NCBI GenBank assembly: GCA_964432485.1 | Contig: CAYSNP010000044.1 | Location: 1 to 14,744, forward strand | Direction: 5' to 3' | Origin: CAYSNP01 sp964432485 | GTDB taxonomy: Bacteria > Bacillota > Clostridia > Christensenellales > DTU072 | DNA length: 14,744 nucleotides | Part shown: positions 5,770-13,243 of the stretch, one piece after another | Position numbering within the stretch: position 1 is the first letter of the stretch | Layout of the letters: every line of letters starts with the position of its first letter | The notes under the pieces: generated by a model | Database searches by the model: none | Seen by the model: the letters and a program-made list of their open reading frames with translations, nothing else | What the model was told of the DNA's origin: nothing | Position numbers and translations under genes: made by a program

Positions 5770-6714
5770 TTAAATTGCATACGAATAGGTAAACAATGCT
5801 ACTCCATATTCTGTCTTGCCATACTCTGCAATTAAATCTTTAGCTTTTTGTGATAGCAACCAATCTACAAGCGCCTTTGCTCCTTTAGTATTGATTGTTA
5901 CTGTGCCTTCCGCAAGAGGATCGCCGGTTATAGCATCTTTAAAAGGAGCATCGGGGTCTACTGCCAATATAGAATAAGTATTCTTTAAGGAATCGTCCTC
6001 TTCATACAATATCTTTAGATTAGGGAGTTTATCGCCTTCGCTGTCATTTTTGTATGATAAGAATGTAGCTTTATCGGTAAGGATATATGCTTCTTCTTCA
6101 TTAGCCATAGTAAGGCAAGCGCCCATAACTTGTCCTGCGGAAGTGTACCAGCTTGGGAATTCCGCTGATTCACTTTTTGTTTTTTCTGGTATTTCTAATG
6201 CCGCAGGCCAAAGAGTAATTTCTTTATTATGAGTGCCGCTGGCATCTCCACGAGAGATAAACTTATGTTCACCTGCTGCAATAGCCGCAAACGCATCTTT
6301 AACGCTATCTTTATCTTTTACACCTGCGGGGTCATCATTAGGGCCAACCAATACAAAGAAGTTATACATAAAAGGCAATCGGGCAGCATCCCTGCCCTCT
6401 AGCTTTAAGGCAAAGCCCTCATCTACAAAAACATCTTCTGCAGCTTTGGAATGCACCAAGATTATATCTGCATTGCCATACTTTGCCGCATTAATAGCCG
6501 CTCCTGTGCCTGCTGAGGACATTTCTACTTTATAGCCGGTATCTGCCTCAAAATAAGGCATAAGGTAACCCATCAATCCGGAATCTCTAACAGATGAGGT
6601 AGTAGACAAGCGGATAGTCATATCGTCTTCAGGCGGTTTATTACAAGCTATCAGACCTGTCAGCAGCGATAAAACTATCGCAACAAGAAATAGTGTTGTA
6701 AGTTTCTTTTTCAT
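5770..6714 (-). CDS. tupA: Tungstate-binding lipoprotein
   Basis: This is the extracellular binding protein that captures tungstate. The signal peptide ends in a lipobox, LIAC, with Cys24 as the lipid-modified residue. TTSSVRDSG (38-46), SAGTGAAI (67-74), ADIILVHS (82-89), MYNFFVLVGPNDDP (116-129) and SRGDASGTHNKE (154-165) are the hallmarks of the TupA/WtpA-like oxyanion-binding family; the Ser and Thr of the first motif and the SRGD...SGTH loop hold the oxyanion. At 314 residues the length is longer than the usual 270 or so, with a long lobe-two segment. AAAGGAG lies 6 nt before the ATG. A structured leader (6715-6808) and a promoter precede it. The cell presumably has tungsten- or molybdenum-cofactor enzymes such as aldehyde oxidoreductase or formate dehydrogenase, none of which is in this window. 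Confidence 0.92.
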   Translation of the reverse strand: MKKKLTTLFLVAIVLSLLTGLIACNKPPEDDMTIRLSTTSSVRDSGLMGYLMPYFEADTGYKVEMSSAGTGAAINAAKYGNADIILVHSKAAEDVFVDEGFALKLEGRDAARLPFMYNFFVLVGPNDDPAGVKDKDSVKDAFAAIAAGEHKFISRGDASGTHNKEITLWPAALEIPEKTKSESAEFPSWYTSAGQVMGACLTMANEEEAYILTDKATFLSYKNDSEGDKLPNLKILYEEDDSLKNTYSILAVDPDAPFKDAITGDPLAEGTVTINTKGAKALVDWLLSQKAKDLIAEYGKTEYGVALFTYSYAI

Positions 6715-6808
6715 GGGGTTCTCCTTTCCACAATGGGAGGCACGGCCGTTTCCCTCCGCACCCTATCGTTATCCAAACCGTAGCAAGACCGCCTTAGGTA
6801 CAGGATAA
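6715..6808 (-). ncRNA. Candidate Moco/Tuco riboswitch in the tup leader
   Basis: The predicted tup transcript starts near 6808 with a leader of about 94 nt. TTATCC (6808-6803) can pair with GGATAA (6774-6769) as a first stem. Then follow GGAGG (6757-6753), a GGGAAAC turn, the self-complementary ACGGCCGT, and GCCTCCC (6741-6735), where GGAGG pairs with CCTCC. The GGAAAGGAG containing the ribosome site follows. The GGCCGTGCCTCCC block and its place before a tungstate importer resemble the molybdenum-cofactor riboswitch and its tungsten-cofactor variant, as I remember their consensus. CTCC of the aptamer could also pair with GGAG of the ribosome site, which would let ligand binding control translation. 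The match is from memory and not aligned. Confidence 0.55.
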
Positions 6809-6814
6809 TCGGAT

Positions 6815-6843
6815 AATATAATACTTATAGTCTAACAAATCAA
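6815..6843 (-). promoter_or_regulatory. Sigma-A promoter of the tupABC operon
   Basis: TTGATT (6843-6838), a 17-bp spacer and TATATT (6820-6815) on the minus strand. The start it predicts falls exactly where the first leader stem begins. Confidence 0.6.
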
Positions 6844-6900
6844 GGATAAAAAGTCAATATATAAAAAAATCCCCTCCAAATGATTAATGACCCTCATTCG

Positions 6901-7026
6901 TCTTTGCGAGAAGCATAGCGACGAAGCAATCCAGGGCATACGTAAGCACGGCTTAACCCTGTCTAAACATAAGGTGCAAAAGGAGCAAGCCTCTGGGGAC
7001 TAGATTGCTTCGTGCCTCGCAATGAC
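6901..7026. repeat. Inverted pair of the dispersed repeat
   Basis: A forward copy (6901-6934) and a reverse copy (7002-7026) face each other. ACGAAGCAATC (6921-6931) pairs with GATTGCTTCGT (7003-7013) and TTGCGAG (6904-6910) with CTCGCAA (7016-7022), giving 18 paired bases with a short interruption. CAGGG and CCCTG (6932-6961) form an inner stem. It lies 10 bp beyond the stop of the hisJ-like gene, fills the gap before the tup promoter and may act as that operon's end, since no classical terminator is seen. The same repeat occurs about 6 kb away at 341-910. Confidence 0.8.
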
Positions 7027-7035
7027 ATTTTATTT

Positions 7036-7842
7036 TTACTCAATAGCAACCTTATATGCTTTGCGCTGTTTATAAATTGTAAAATGGGTAAAGCCCAGCT
7101 CTTTTAACTCTGCGCAAATAGGCTGATAGTTTTGCGCCAACCTTGTTTCTTGGTGAGCATCAGAGCCAAAAGTGATATTATTGCCCCCTAACTCCTTATA
7201 CCTTATTAAAATATCTGTATCGGGCAAGTGCAGCATAGGCAAGGTCTTGACTGCCGAATTGACTTCCAGCGTTTTGCCCATTGCTATAATTTTAAGCAAA
7301 ATCTTATCAATAAGCTCGCTAAACTCTGCATAAGGCATGCTTCTGTCTTCATAAGGGGCATTGCGGCTAATATACCCCAAGTGCCCTACTATATCAAAAT
7401 CATAAGGCGCATTAAGGCTTTCGTATACCGCTTGCAAATAAAGCTGATATGCAACTTGTTTACTTTTGCCTATAAAGTATTCCTTGCGGTAAATGTCCTC
7501 CAAATCAACTAAATGAATTGAATTAATTATTACATCAAAGTTATATTGCGAAAAATCTGAAATATAACGGTCTGCGGCACGCTTATCATAGCCTACCTCC
7601 ACCCCCATTGCTATATATAATCCGCTATCTTTATACTTTTCTTGTAAAGCGGTAATGGCAAGGGTGTATTCTGCAAGGTTTATTTGAGTCCAATCCAAAC
7701 TTGTAAATAAGCAATCCCTATCGCAATGGTCTGTAAAAGCCAAGTATTTTAGCCTCAACTCTAATGCAGTCTTTACCATTGTTTCGGGTGAAGTTTTGGA
7801 ATCGTGAGAAAACCAAGTGTGCGTATGTGAATCTATACCCAT
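7036..7842 (-). CDS. PHP-domain phosphoesterase, HisJ/HisK-like
   Basis: This 268-residue protein is a complete PHP metallo-phosphoesterase of the histidinol-phosphatase (HisJ/HisK) type. That activity would convert L-histidinol phosphate to histidinol, the penultimate stage of histidine synthesis. Metal ligands appear in family order: HTH (His6, His8), Asp14, TDH (His39), VEVGY (Glu82), SIH (His110), VGHLGY (His154) and GSDAH (Asp228, His230). The gene begins 10 bp after argS, with AAGGA about 5 nt before the ATG, and is the last gene of the operon. No other his gene is in the window, and many PHP proteins of this type act on other phosphate esters, so I leave the symbol blank. The fold and metal site are certain, the substrate is not. 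Confidence 0.85.
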   Translation of the reverse strand: MGIDSHTHTWFSHDSKTSPETMVKTALELRLKYLAFTDHCDRDCLFTSLDWTQINLAEYTLAITALQEKYKDSGLYIAMGVEVGYDKRAADRYISDFSQYNFDVIINSIHLVDLEDIYRKEYFIGKSKQVAYQLYLQAVYESLNAPYDFDIVGHLGYISRNAPYEDRSMPYAEFSELIDKILLKIIAMGKTLEVNSAVKTLPMLHLPDTDILIRYKELGGNNITFGSDAHQETRLAQNYQPICAELKELGFTHFTIYKQRKAYKVAIE

Positions 7843-7852
7843 AATATTCCTT

Positions 7853-9565
7853 TTACATTTTGTTAGGTATCTTTATACCCAACAAATTAAGTCCGTCATT
7901 TAGCACATGCTTAACTGCACATACCAAAGCTATCCTGCCGGCTTGCTCTCTGCCGGAATCAAGTATCCTATGTTCATAGTAAAACTTGTTAAATGCTTGA
8001 GCAAGGTCTATAAGGTGACGGGCAATTAAGCTGGGCTCATACTTTTCGCCTGCTTCTACAAGCACGTCAGGATAAGAGTCAAGCAATGCTATTACCGCTT
8101 CGCCTTCTTTATTATCTACGCCAAAAAATTCGTCTTTATACTCAAATGGTGAGTTGAGCATACTTTCATAACCGCCCTTTTCCAGTACGCTAGCGCATCT
8201 GGTGGCTGTATATTGCAAGTAAGGACCTGTTTCACCATCAAAATTAAGAGCCTTATCATAACTAAAGACTATATCTTTGATACGGTTGTTATAAAGAGTG
8301 CCGAATACTACTGCGCCTGTGCCTACTATATCCGCAATTTCTTGCTTGCCCTCCAATTCGGGATTCTTTTGTGAAATTATATCAAGTGCCTTTTGCTGCG
8401 CTTTATCAAGTACATTTTGTAGTAACACAACCTTACCGCGTCTGGTACTCATAGTACCGTCCTCTAAACTTACCATACCAAATTGCACATGCACTAAATC
8501 TTGCGCCCAATCTTTGCCCAAAAGCTCCAGCACCTTAAAAACTTGCCTAAAATGCAATGCTTGCTGATATGCCACTACATAAAGACATTTGTGAAAGTCA
8601 TATGTGCTCTTTCTATAATAAGCGGCAGCTAAATCTCTGGTAGCATAAAGAGATGCACCATCCGCTTTTTTAATTAGGCAAGGCGCCATATCGTATTGCT
8701 CTAAATCTACTATCTTTGCCCCGTCGGAATCTTTTAATAGTCCTGCCGCTTGCAACTCCTCAAGCACTATATCCATTTTGTCATTGTAAAAAGCCTCTCC
8801 GTTATAGCTGTCAAAGCTAACGCCAAGGCGGTCATATACTTTGGAGACTTCAGTTAAAGTAATTTCCTTAAATAAAGAAAAAAGCTGCAAAGCTGTCTTA
8901 TCGCCATCTTCTATTTTCTTAAACCATTCTCTTGCTTTGTCGTCTAAGAGCGCATCTTGTTCCGCTTCTTTGTGATAGCGCACATAAAGGTTGCTTAGCT
9001 CACTTATCCCTTTTGCCTTTAGCTTTTCTGGATTGCTCCAAGCCAGAAAAGCGTAAATTAGTTTACCAAACTGCGTACCCCAGTCACCCAAATGATTGAT
9101 TCCCACCACATTGTAACCGAGCTTTTTATAAAGTCTGTAAAGTGCCGCACCTATTACAGTAGTGGATAAATGTCCAATATGAAAAGGTTTGGCAATATTG
9201 ATAGAGCTGTAATCTATACAAATTGTCTTGCCGCAAGGCTTGCCTGCTCCATATTGCTCTTTAAGGTTTAGCACTTGAGTAAGTACTTTTTTTGCTAAAT
9301 ATTCCTTATCTATTCTAAAGTTAACATATCCGCCAACAGCTTTTACACTAACTAAAGGGTATGGAAGTCCGGTAAGGCTATCCGCAATTTCCTTTGCTAT
9401 AATAACAGGACTTTTTTTAAGTTTAGCTGCAAACTTAAAGCATACAAGCGCATAGTCACCCATATCAGGACTGGGCGGCGTTTCTATATTGGCAATAAGT
9501 TCTTGGGCGGTAAATGTGCCTTTAATTGCCTGCGCAATAAGCTGCTTTAAGTCGTTATCCTGCAT
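7853..9565 (-). CDS. argS: Arginyl-tRNA synthetase
   Basis: This enzyme attaches arginine to tRNA-Arg in the cytoplasm. The 570 residues are full length for the family. An N-terminal tRNA-recognition domain (about 1-85) leads to the class I catalytic core with HIGH at 129-132 (AKPFHIGHLSTT), the NHLGDWGTQFGKL stretch (157-169), and DGTMSTRRGKVV (369-380) in place of KMSKS, as is normal for ArgRS. The C-terminal DALR anticodon-binding domain runs from about 445 to the end (LLGIKIPNKM). The ATG lies inside the last codons of recF (11-bp overlap), with AGAGGA 6 nt upstream. It probably depends on the operon promoter before smpB. No T-box leader is seen. Confidence 0.97.
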   Translation of the reverse strand: MQDNDLKQLIAQAIKGTFTAQELIANIETPPSPDMGDYALVCFKFAAKLKKSPVIIAKEIADSLTGLPYPLVSVKAVGGYVNFRIDKEYLAKKVLTQVLNLKEQYGAGKPCGKTICIDYSSINIAKPFHIGHLSTTVIGAALYRLYKKLGYNVVGINHLGDWGTQFGKLIYAFLAWSNPEKLKAKGISELSNLYVRYHKEAEQDALLDDKAREWFKKIEDGDKTALQLFSLFKEITLTEVSKVYDRLGVSFDSYNGEAFYNDKMDIVLEELQAAGLLKDSDGAKIVDLEQYDMAPCLIKKADGASLYATRDLAAAYYRKSTYDFHKCLYVVAYQQALHFRQVFKVLELLGKDWAQDLVHVQFGMVSLEDGTMSTRRGKVVLLQNVLDKAQQKALDIISQKNPELEGKQEIADIVGTGAVVFGTLYNNRIKDIVFSYDKALNFDGETGPYLQYTATRCASVLEKGGYESMLNSPFEYKDEFFGVDNKEGEAVIALLDSYPDVLVEAGEKYEPSLIARHLIDLAQAFNKFYYEHRILDSGREQAGRIALVCAVKHVLNDGLNLLGIKIPNKM

Positions 9566-10667
9566 TGCTAATCCTCTTTTTACTAACTATATTGCTCTTT
9601 TCTATTTCATACAAAGTATACTTGTCTATACCCTTAATTTCGTTGGAAGCGGTTGTGATAATAGCTTGCAATGACTTTACCTCCTGCAATAGCGCCGCAC
9701 GTCTTTGCGCATCCAGTTCGCTTAGCACATCGTCTAAAATCAACACCGGTTTTTCGCCGCTTGCACGCTCAAACATCTTTATTTCTGCAATTTTCATAGC
9801 TAGTACCGCACATCGCTGCTGCCCTTGCGAACCAAACTTCTTTAAGTCTATTCCATTACATAATATCATAAGGTCGTCTCTATGCGGGCCTACTGAAGTA
9901 TGTTCTAACCTAATATCTCGCTCTAGGGTCTCTTTATATAACTTTTCTAAACCTTGTCTTATATTAGCAGGGTCTACTTTTTCCGTTTGATAGGTGATTT
10001 CCAACACTTCCTCGCCTTGCGTAAGTGCAAGATTGTAAGAAAGCGCTATATCCTTAAAAGTATCGATGAAAGCTCTTCTTTCTGCAATAATATATGCGCC
10101 TAACTCTACCAGCACCTTATCGCAAACCTTAATCATTGGCTTAAGGTAGTCTTTGTCCTTATGATTTTTAAGCAGTTGATTGCGTTGCTTTAATACCTTA
10201 TTATACTTTTGTAAGTTGTAAAAATATAGCTTCTTTTGCTGGCAAAGGCTAATATCCAAAAAGCGGCGTCTGTCTTGAGGGGCATCTTTGATTAGCTTTA
10301 GCTCGTCGGGAGAAAAATATACCACTTTAAGAGTGCCTACCAACTCGCCCAATTTGGATATCGGATTATCGTCAACAGTTGCCCTTTTTCTGCCTAAATT
10401 ATCAATATGTATCTCTATAATTTGGTCAAAGTCGCCTTTGTTTACTACTACCTTTACTCTTGAGCCGCTCTTAAAATCCCAATTGATTAACTCTTTATCT
10501 TTTAGATTCTTACTGGATTTGGCAAGGGAAGCAAAGTACATACTTTCTGCAAGATTGGTCTTGCCTGCCGCATTTGGTCCATAAAAAACATTTATCCCGG
10601 AAGATAAGCTAACTTTAGCATGCTCATAACTTAAAAAATTGTCCAGCTCTATGTTCTTTATTACCAT
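9555..10667 (-). CDS. recF: DNA repair and recombination protein RecF
   Basis: RecF is an SMC-like ATPase that loads RecA at single-strand gaps with RecO and RecR. The 370 residues are standard length. Walker A is GPNAAGKT (30-37), the ABC-type signature is FGSQGQQR (278-285), and Walker B is PVLILDDVLSELD (307-319). HTSVGPHRDDL (256-266) is a further family hallmark. RecF normally sits beside dnaN and gyrB near the replication origin; here it lies between metA and argS, which is unusual. It starts 12 bp after metA with AAGG 6 nt before the ATG, and overlaps argS by 11 bp. All key motifs are intact, so it should be active. Confidence 0.94.
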   Translation of the reverse strand: MVIKNIELDNFLSYEHAKVSLSSGINVFYGPNAAGKTNLAESMYFASLAKSSKNLKDKELINWDFKSGSRVKVVVNKGDFDQIIEIHIDNLGRKRATVDDNPISKLGELVGTLKVVYFSPDELKLIKDAPQDRRRFLDISLCQQKKLYFYNLQKYNKVLKQRNQLLKNHKDKDYLKPMIKVCDKVLVELGAYIIAERRAFIDTFKDIALSYNLALTQGEEVLEITYQTEKVDPANIRQGLEKLYKETLERDIRLEHTSVGPHRDDLMILCNGIDLKKFGSQGQQRCAVLAMKIAEIKMFERASGEKPVLILDDVLSELDAQRRAALLQEVKSLQAIITTASNEIKGIDKYTLYEIEKSNIVSKKRISNAG

Positions 10668-10679
10668 AACCTGCCTTTT

Positions 10680-11585
10680 TTAAGTGAACTTAAAGGGGGT
10701 AACTTGATATACATAGTAATTGAGCCAATTGTAAAAAAGCAAGTTGCCCGTACTTTTCCAAGACATATTGATAGTGTCTGTCCCCTCTCCAATAAAATAA
10801 TTAATCGGCTTATCAATTGCCAGCCCTTTTTTTACATCCCTTAAATACTCATCTTTAATAGTTTCTCTATCGTATTCGGAATGGCCAAAAAAGAAAAGTT
10901 TGCTATTGTCACGACTTTTTGCTATAGATACTCCGCAAGTCTCGCCGCTTGCCATTACGCATAGCTCAGGGTGGGCGTATAGCGCTGCCTCGTCCACAGA
11001 GGTATGGCGGGAATGGGGCACGCAAAAGTGGTCGTCAAGACCTTTTAGCAAAGGGTCATATTGGATATGCGCCCGATTGGGAAAAATGCCGAACATCTTT
11101 TTGTCCAGCGGATACTTGCCTATCCCATAATGGTGATAAAGCGCAGCTTGGGCTCCCCAACATACATATATGGTACTCGTAACTCGCTCATTGGCATAAT
11201 CCATTATCTTGCATAACTCCTTCCAATAAGTCACATCCTCAAACTCCAAAGTTTCTACAGGCGCACCTGTAACAATCATTCCGTCAAAAAAGGAATCTTT
11301 AATTTGTGCAAAAGACTTGTAAAACTTGTTCATATGATGTTCCTGCACATGTTTAGATTTATAAGACGCTGTTTTTACCAAAGTTAAGTTAATCTGCAAA
11401 GGTGAATTGCTAAGCAGGCGAATAAGTTGGGTTTCGGTTTCTATCTTGGTGGGCATAAGGTTGACAATAGCTATTTCTATAGGCCGAATGTCCTGGGTCT
11501 GCGCTCTTAGCTCACCCATAACAAATACATTTTCCTTAGATAAAATATCAAATGCAGGTATGTCTTGAGGTATGATTATTGGCAT
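10680..11585 (-). CDS. metA: Homoserine O-acyltransferase, probably O-acetyltransferase
   Basis: MetA activates homoserine for methionine synthesis by acylating its hydroxyl group. The 301 residues match the family length and keep its numbering: the catalytic Cys142 lies in YVCWGAQAAL, and His235 and Glu237 in FFGHSEYD. Position 111 is glutamate (TGAPVETL). Work on family members showed that Glu111 favours acetyl-CoA and Gly111 succinyl-CoA, so this enzyme is predicted to make O-acetylhomoserine, as in many Firmicutes. GGAG lies about 6 nt before the ATG, and the gene starts 28 bp after smpB, within one operon. No S-box or T-box leader lies in the 28-bp gap, so methionine control would have to act elsewhere. 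Confidence 0.95.
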   Translation of the reverse strand: MPIIIPQDIPAFDILSKENVFVMGELRAQTQDIRPIEIAIVNLMPTKIETETQLIRLLSNSPLQINLTLVKTASYKSKHVQEHHMNKFYKSFAQIKDSFFDGMIVTGAPVETLEFEDVTYWKELCKIMDYANERVTSTIYVCWGAQAALYHHYGIGKYPLDKKMFGIFPNRAHIQYDPLLKGLDDHFCVPHSRHTSVDEAALYAHPELCVMASGETCGVSIAKSRDNSKLFFFGHSEYDRETIKDEYLRDVKKGLAIDKPINYFIGEGTDTINMSWKSTGNLLFYNWLNYYVYQVTPFKFT

Positions 11586-11613
11586 ATTGTGCTCCTTTTT
11601 TCTGTTGCAAGCC

Positions 11614-12066
11614 TCACTTGTATTCCTTTAGCGTGCGCTCTATTTCTCGTTTTTGTTCCTTTTCCTTAATAGCTCTGCGCTTATCGTGCAGTTGTTTACC
11701 TCTTGCTACGCCTAGCTCTATCTTTACCAAAGAGCCCTTAAAGTATATCTTGGTAGGGATAAGGGTATAGCCCTTTTGCTCAATTTTTGCCTTGAGTTTA
11801 AGTATTTCGCTCTTATTTGCCAGCAAGCGTCTGTCTCTTTTAGGCTCAGGATTAAAGTGACTGCCTTTATCGTATGCAGATATGTGCATACCGATAATAA
11901 AAACCTGCCCCCCTCGCACCAAGCCAAAGCTATCTTTAAGGTTGACTGCTCCTTGCCTTATACTTTTAACCTCACTGCCTACAAGCTCTATCCCTGTCTC
12001 CAGCGTGTCTTCTATATAATAATCGTGGTAAGCCTTTCGGTTGATAGCTATTATTTTTGTTGTCAT
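11614..12066 (-). CDS. smpB: SsrA-binding protein SmpB
   Basis: SmpB binds tmRNA and brings it to stalled ribosomes for trans-translation. The 150-residue protein shows the beta-barrel core with GIELVGSEVKSIRQG (25-39) and NLKDSF, the segment GMHISAYDKGSHFNPEPKRDRRLL, and the basic tail GKQLHDKRRAIKEKEQKREI that enters the decoding centre. GGAG lies 5 nt before the ATG. It follows secG in the same direction, as in many Firmicutes, but rnr, which often lies between them, is missing and a terminator separates the two. It is the first gene of the operon running to the hisJ-like gene. The tmRNA gene itself is not in the window. Confidence 0.96.
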   Translation of the reverse strand: MTTKIIAINRKAYHDYYIEDTLETGIELVGSEVKSIRQGAVNLKDSFGLVRGGQVFIIGMHISAYDKGSHFNPEPKRDRRLLANKSEILKLKAKIEQKGYTLIPTKIYFKGSLVKIELGVARGKQLHDKRRAIKEKEQKREIERTLKEYK

Positions 12067-12086
12067 AACTGCTCCCTATAGTGGTA

Positions 12087-12115
12087 AGTATATCATATTT
12101 GGCTTGCGCTTGCAA
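12087..12115 (-). promoter_or_regulatory. Promoter of the smpB-metA-recF-argS operon
   Basis: TTGCAA (12115-12110), a 17-bp spacer and TATACT (12092-12087) on the minus strand. The predicted start is near 12080, 14 nt before the smpB ATG. It lies downstream of the secG terminator, which supports separate transcription. Confidence 0.6.
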
Positions 12116-12151
12116 TTATTAAGAGCGGGCAAAAGGCAGTTGCCGTGATAT

Positions 12152-12183
12152 AAAAAAAGTCCGCTTGAAAGGCAAACGGACTT
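12152..12183 (-). terminator. Rho-independent terminator of secG
   Basis: Minus-strand AAGTCCG (12183-12177) pairs with CGGACTT (12163-12157), with a loop of about 13 nt. The seven T of 12158-12152 follow directly. It lies 26 bp after the secG stop. Confidence 0.85.
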
Positions 12184-12209
12184 ATGCAATATCTCTTTTG
12201 CTTACGCTG

Positions 12210-12479
12210 TTAGCCCAGTCTTTCTATCAGTAATTGAAATACAAAGAACAATACGCTTGTAACTAACAATGCCGCCGAATTATATATAGTCCATCTCTTA
12301 AACTTGGCATCTAATGATTTGGACTTATTTTTGCCAAAGAAAGAATCAGCGCCGCCCGCAATTGCCCCCAAATTGGTAGTGTTGCCTTTTTGCAACATCA
12401 CAATACCTACCATTGTTAGCGATAACAATACCATTAAAATGATAAATATAATAGACATCACTTGGTAAAACTCAAACAT
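12210..12479 (-). CDS. secG: Preprotein translocase subunit SecG
   Basis: SecG is the small accessory subunit of the SecYEG channel. The 89 residues have two membrane helices (about 6-28 and 65-86) with the family's loop between them: VMLQKGN (27-33), then GAIAGGADSFFGKNKSKSLDAKF (38-60), including the GG-S-FFG motif. AAGGAG lies 9 nt before the ATG, and the promoter TTGTTT-17-TAAAAT is just upstream. A strong terminator follows, so the gene is expressed alone. Confidence 0.93.
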   Translation of the reverse strand: MFEFYQVMSIIFIILMVLLSLTMVGIVMLQKGNTTNLGAIAGGADSFFGKNKSKSLDAKFKRWTIYNSAALLVTSVLFFVFQLLIERLG

Positions 12480-12506
12480 TTACGCTCTCTCCTTAATTGC
12501 TTTTGT

Positions 12507-12535
12507 ATTTTATCACAATCAAAAATAAAAAACAA
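12507..12535 (-). promoter_or_regulatory. Promoter of secG
   Basis: TTGTTT (12535-12530), a 17-bp spacer and TAAAAT (12512-12507) on the minus strand. The spacer ends in TGTGA, which adds an extended -10-like feature. AT-richness makes chance matches likelier here. Confidence 0.45.
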
Positions 12536-12555
12536 GTAAAAAATGCTTGCTAATA

Positions 12556-12587
12556 TATAAAAAGTTCCATATTTTTCTCTTTTTATA
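12556..12587 (-). terminator. AU-rich hairpin after the cysteine-rich gene
   Basis: TATAAAAAG (12556-12564) pairs perfectly with CTTTTTATA (12579-12587). On the minus strand it starts 6 nt after the stop at 12594. The stem has a single G-C pair, so it is at best a weak terminator. Confidence 0.25.
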
Positions 12588-12593
12588 CAGTTA

Positions 12594-13145
12594 TTATAAC
12601 AAACAGAATATATTTAGTCTAGCCATTTCTATTGTAATTAAACTGTCGCAAATATTGCGGACGGAAATCTTAGCTCGTTTTTCAAGCTTTATCATTGTGT
12701 TTATATATACGAAATTGATACACGGATTCAAAAAGGCATAGGCGCAAGGCAACCGTTCGTTATTACAGCAAATGGAAAGAGTGCCTCCGCATTGGCAAGA
12801 GTATTCTGCAAAAAAGTTTAAGTAATAAACTCCTTTATCCAGCTCAATACGGTCAGTACAGCAATGCCAGCCGCAACCTTCGGATGCTATCATTTTTCTA
12901 AACGGAATTGCATCGCCGCATTTTAAGTGACTTTTGCCTTTATGAACATAAGAAGCAAACTTAGTTTGACAATGAGTAGGTCGGCAAGAGTCATATCTTT
13001 TGCAAGAACAGTCATCTCTAAACTCGTTATCCTCTCTATTCGAGCATTTTTTTTCTACACAATCCCAAAAACGATTATATTTGCTGGGTTTACAACTATG
13101 GCAATAATAGTCTTGGTAAGATATAAAATTTCTGCGTAAAGCCAT
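12594..13145 (-). CDS. Cysteine-rich protein with BclA-like C-terminal jelly roll
   Basis: This 183-residue protein contains 20 cysteines. Residues 1-75 are polar and hold eight of them, several in CxxC or CxC form (Cys15/18, 46/48). From about residue 76 the pattern resembles the trimeric jelly-roll domain (C1q/TNF-like) that ends BclA-type exosporium proteins: GDAIPF (77-82), RIELDKGVYYLNFFA (99-113), LSICCNN (123-129) and NTMIKLEKRAKISVRNICDS (149-168), then TIEMARLNIF near the end. Unlike BclA there are no collagen-like Gly-X-Y repeats and no signal peptide; a cysteine-rich head takes their place. Codon use looks like that of neighbouring genes. GGAG lies 10 nt before the ATG. A spore-surface role with disulfide or metal cross-links is inference; the domain match is by eye. 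Confidence 0.7.
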   Translation of the reverse strand: MALRRNFISYQDYYCHSCKPSKYNRFWDCVEKKCSNREDNEFRDDCSCKRYDSCRPTHCQTKFASYVHKGKSHLKCGDAIPFRKMIASEGCGWHCCTDRIELDKGVYYLNFFAEYSCQCGGTLSICCNNERLPCAYAFLNPCINFVYINTMIKLEKRAKISVRNICDSLITIEMARLNIFCLL

Positions 13146-13170
13146 TTTCCTTTTTCTCCTTTGAGCACCA

Positions 13171-13199
13171 TTGACTTGTTAGGCTTAGTATTCTATAAT
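13171..13199 (+). promoter_or_regulatory. Sigma-A promoter of the DUF5058-type gene
   Basis: TTGACT (13171-13176), a 17-bp spacer and TATAAT (13194-13199). The predicted start is near 13206, about 38 nt before the ATG. Confidence 0.7.
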
Positions 13200-13213
13200 A
13201 TAGTATATTGCAA
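13185..13213 (-). promoter_or_regulatory. Possible divergent promoter of the cysteine-rich gene
   Basis: TTGCAA (13213-13208), a 17-bp spacer and TACTAA (13190-13185) on the minus strand. It overlaps the plus-strand promoter almost completely. I did not find a good match to sporulation sigma factor sites, but this was only an eye check. Confidence 0.35.
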
Positions 13214-13243
13214 TCTGGATTAAAGAGGTGAATAGGAGTAGTT

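Noticed and set aside
9565..9990. 141-codon plus-strand frame opposite recF
   Set aside because: It lies antisense to the conserved RecF signature and Walker B region, with no ribosome site noted.
11776..12081. 101-codon plus-strand frame opposite smpB
   Set aside because: smpB on the minus strand is unmistakable; this frame is a by-product of its codon composition.
12547..12741. 64-codon plus-strand frame between secG and the cysteine-rich gene
   Set aside because: It overlaps the better supported cysteine-rich gene on the opposite strand and has no ribosome site.
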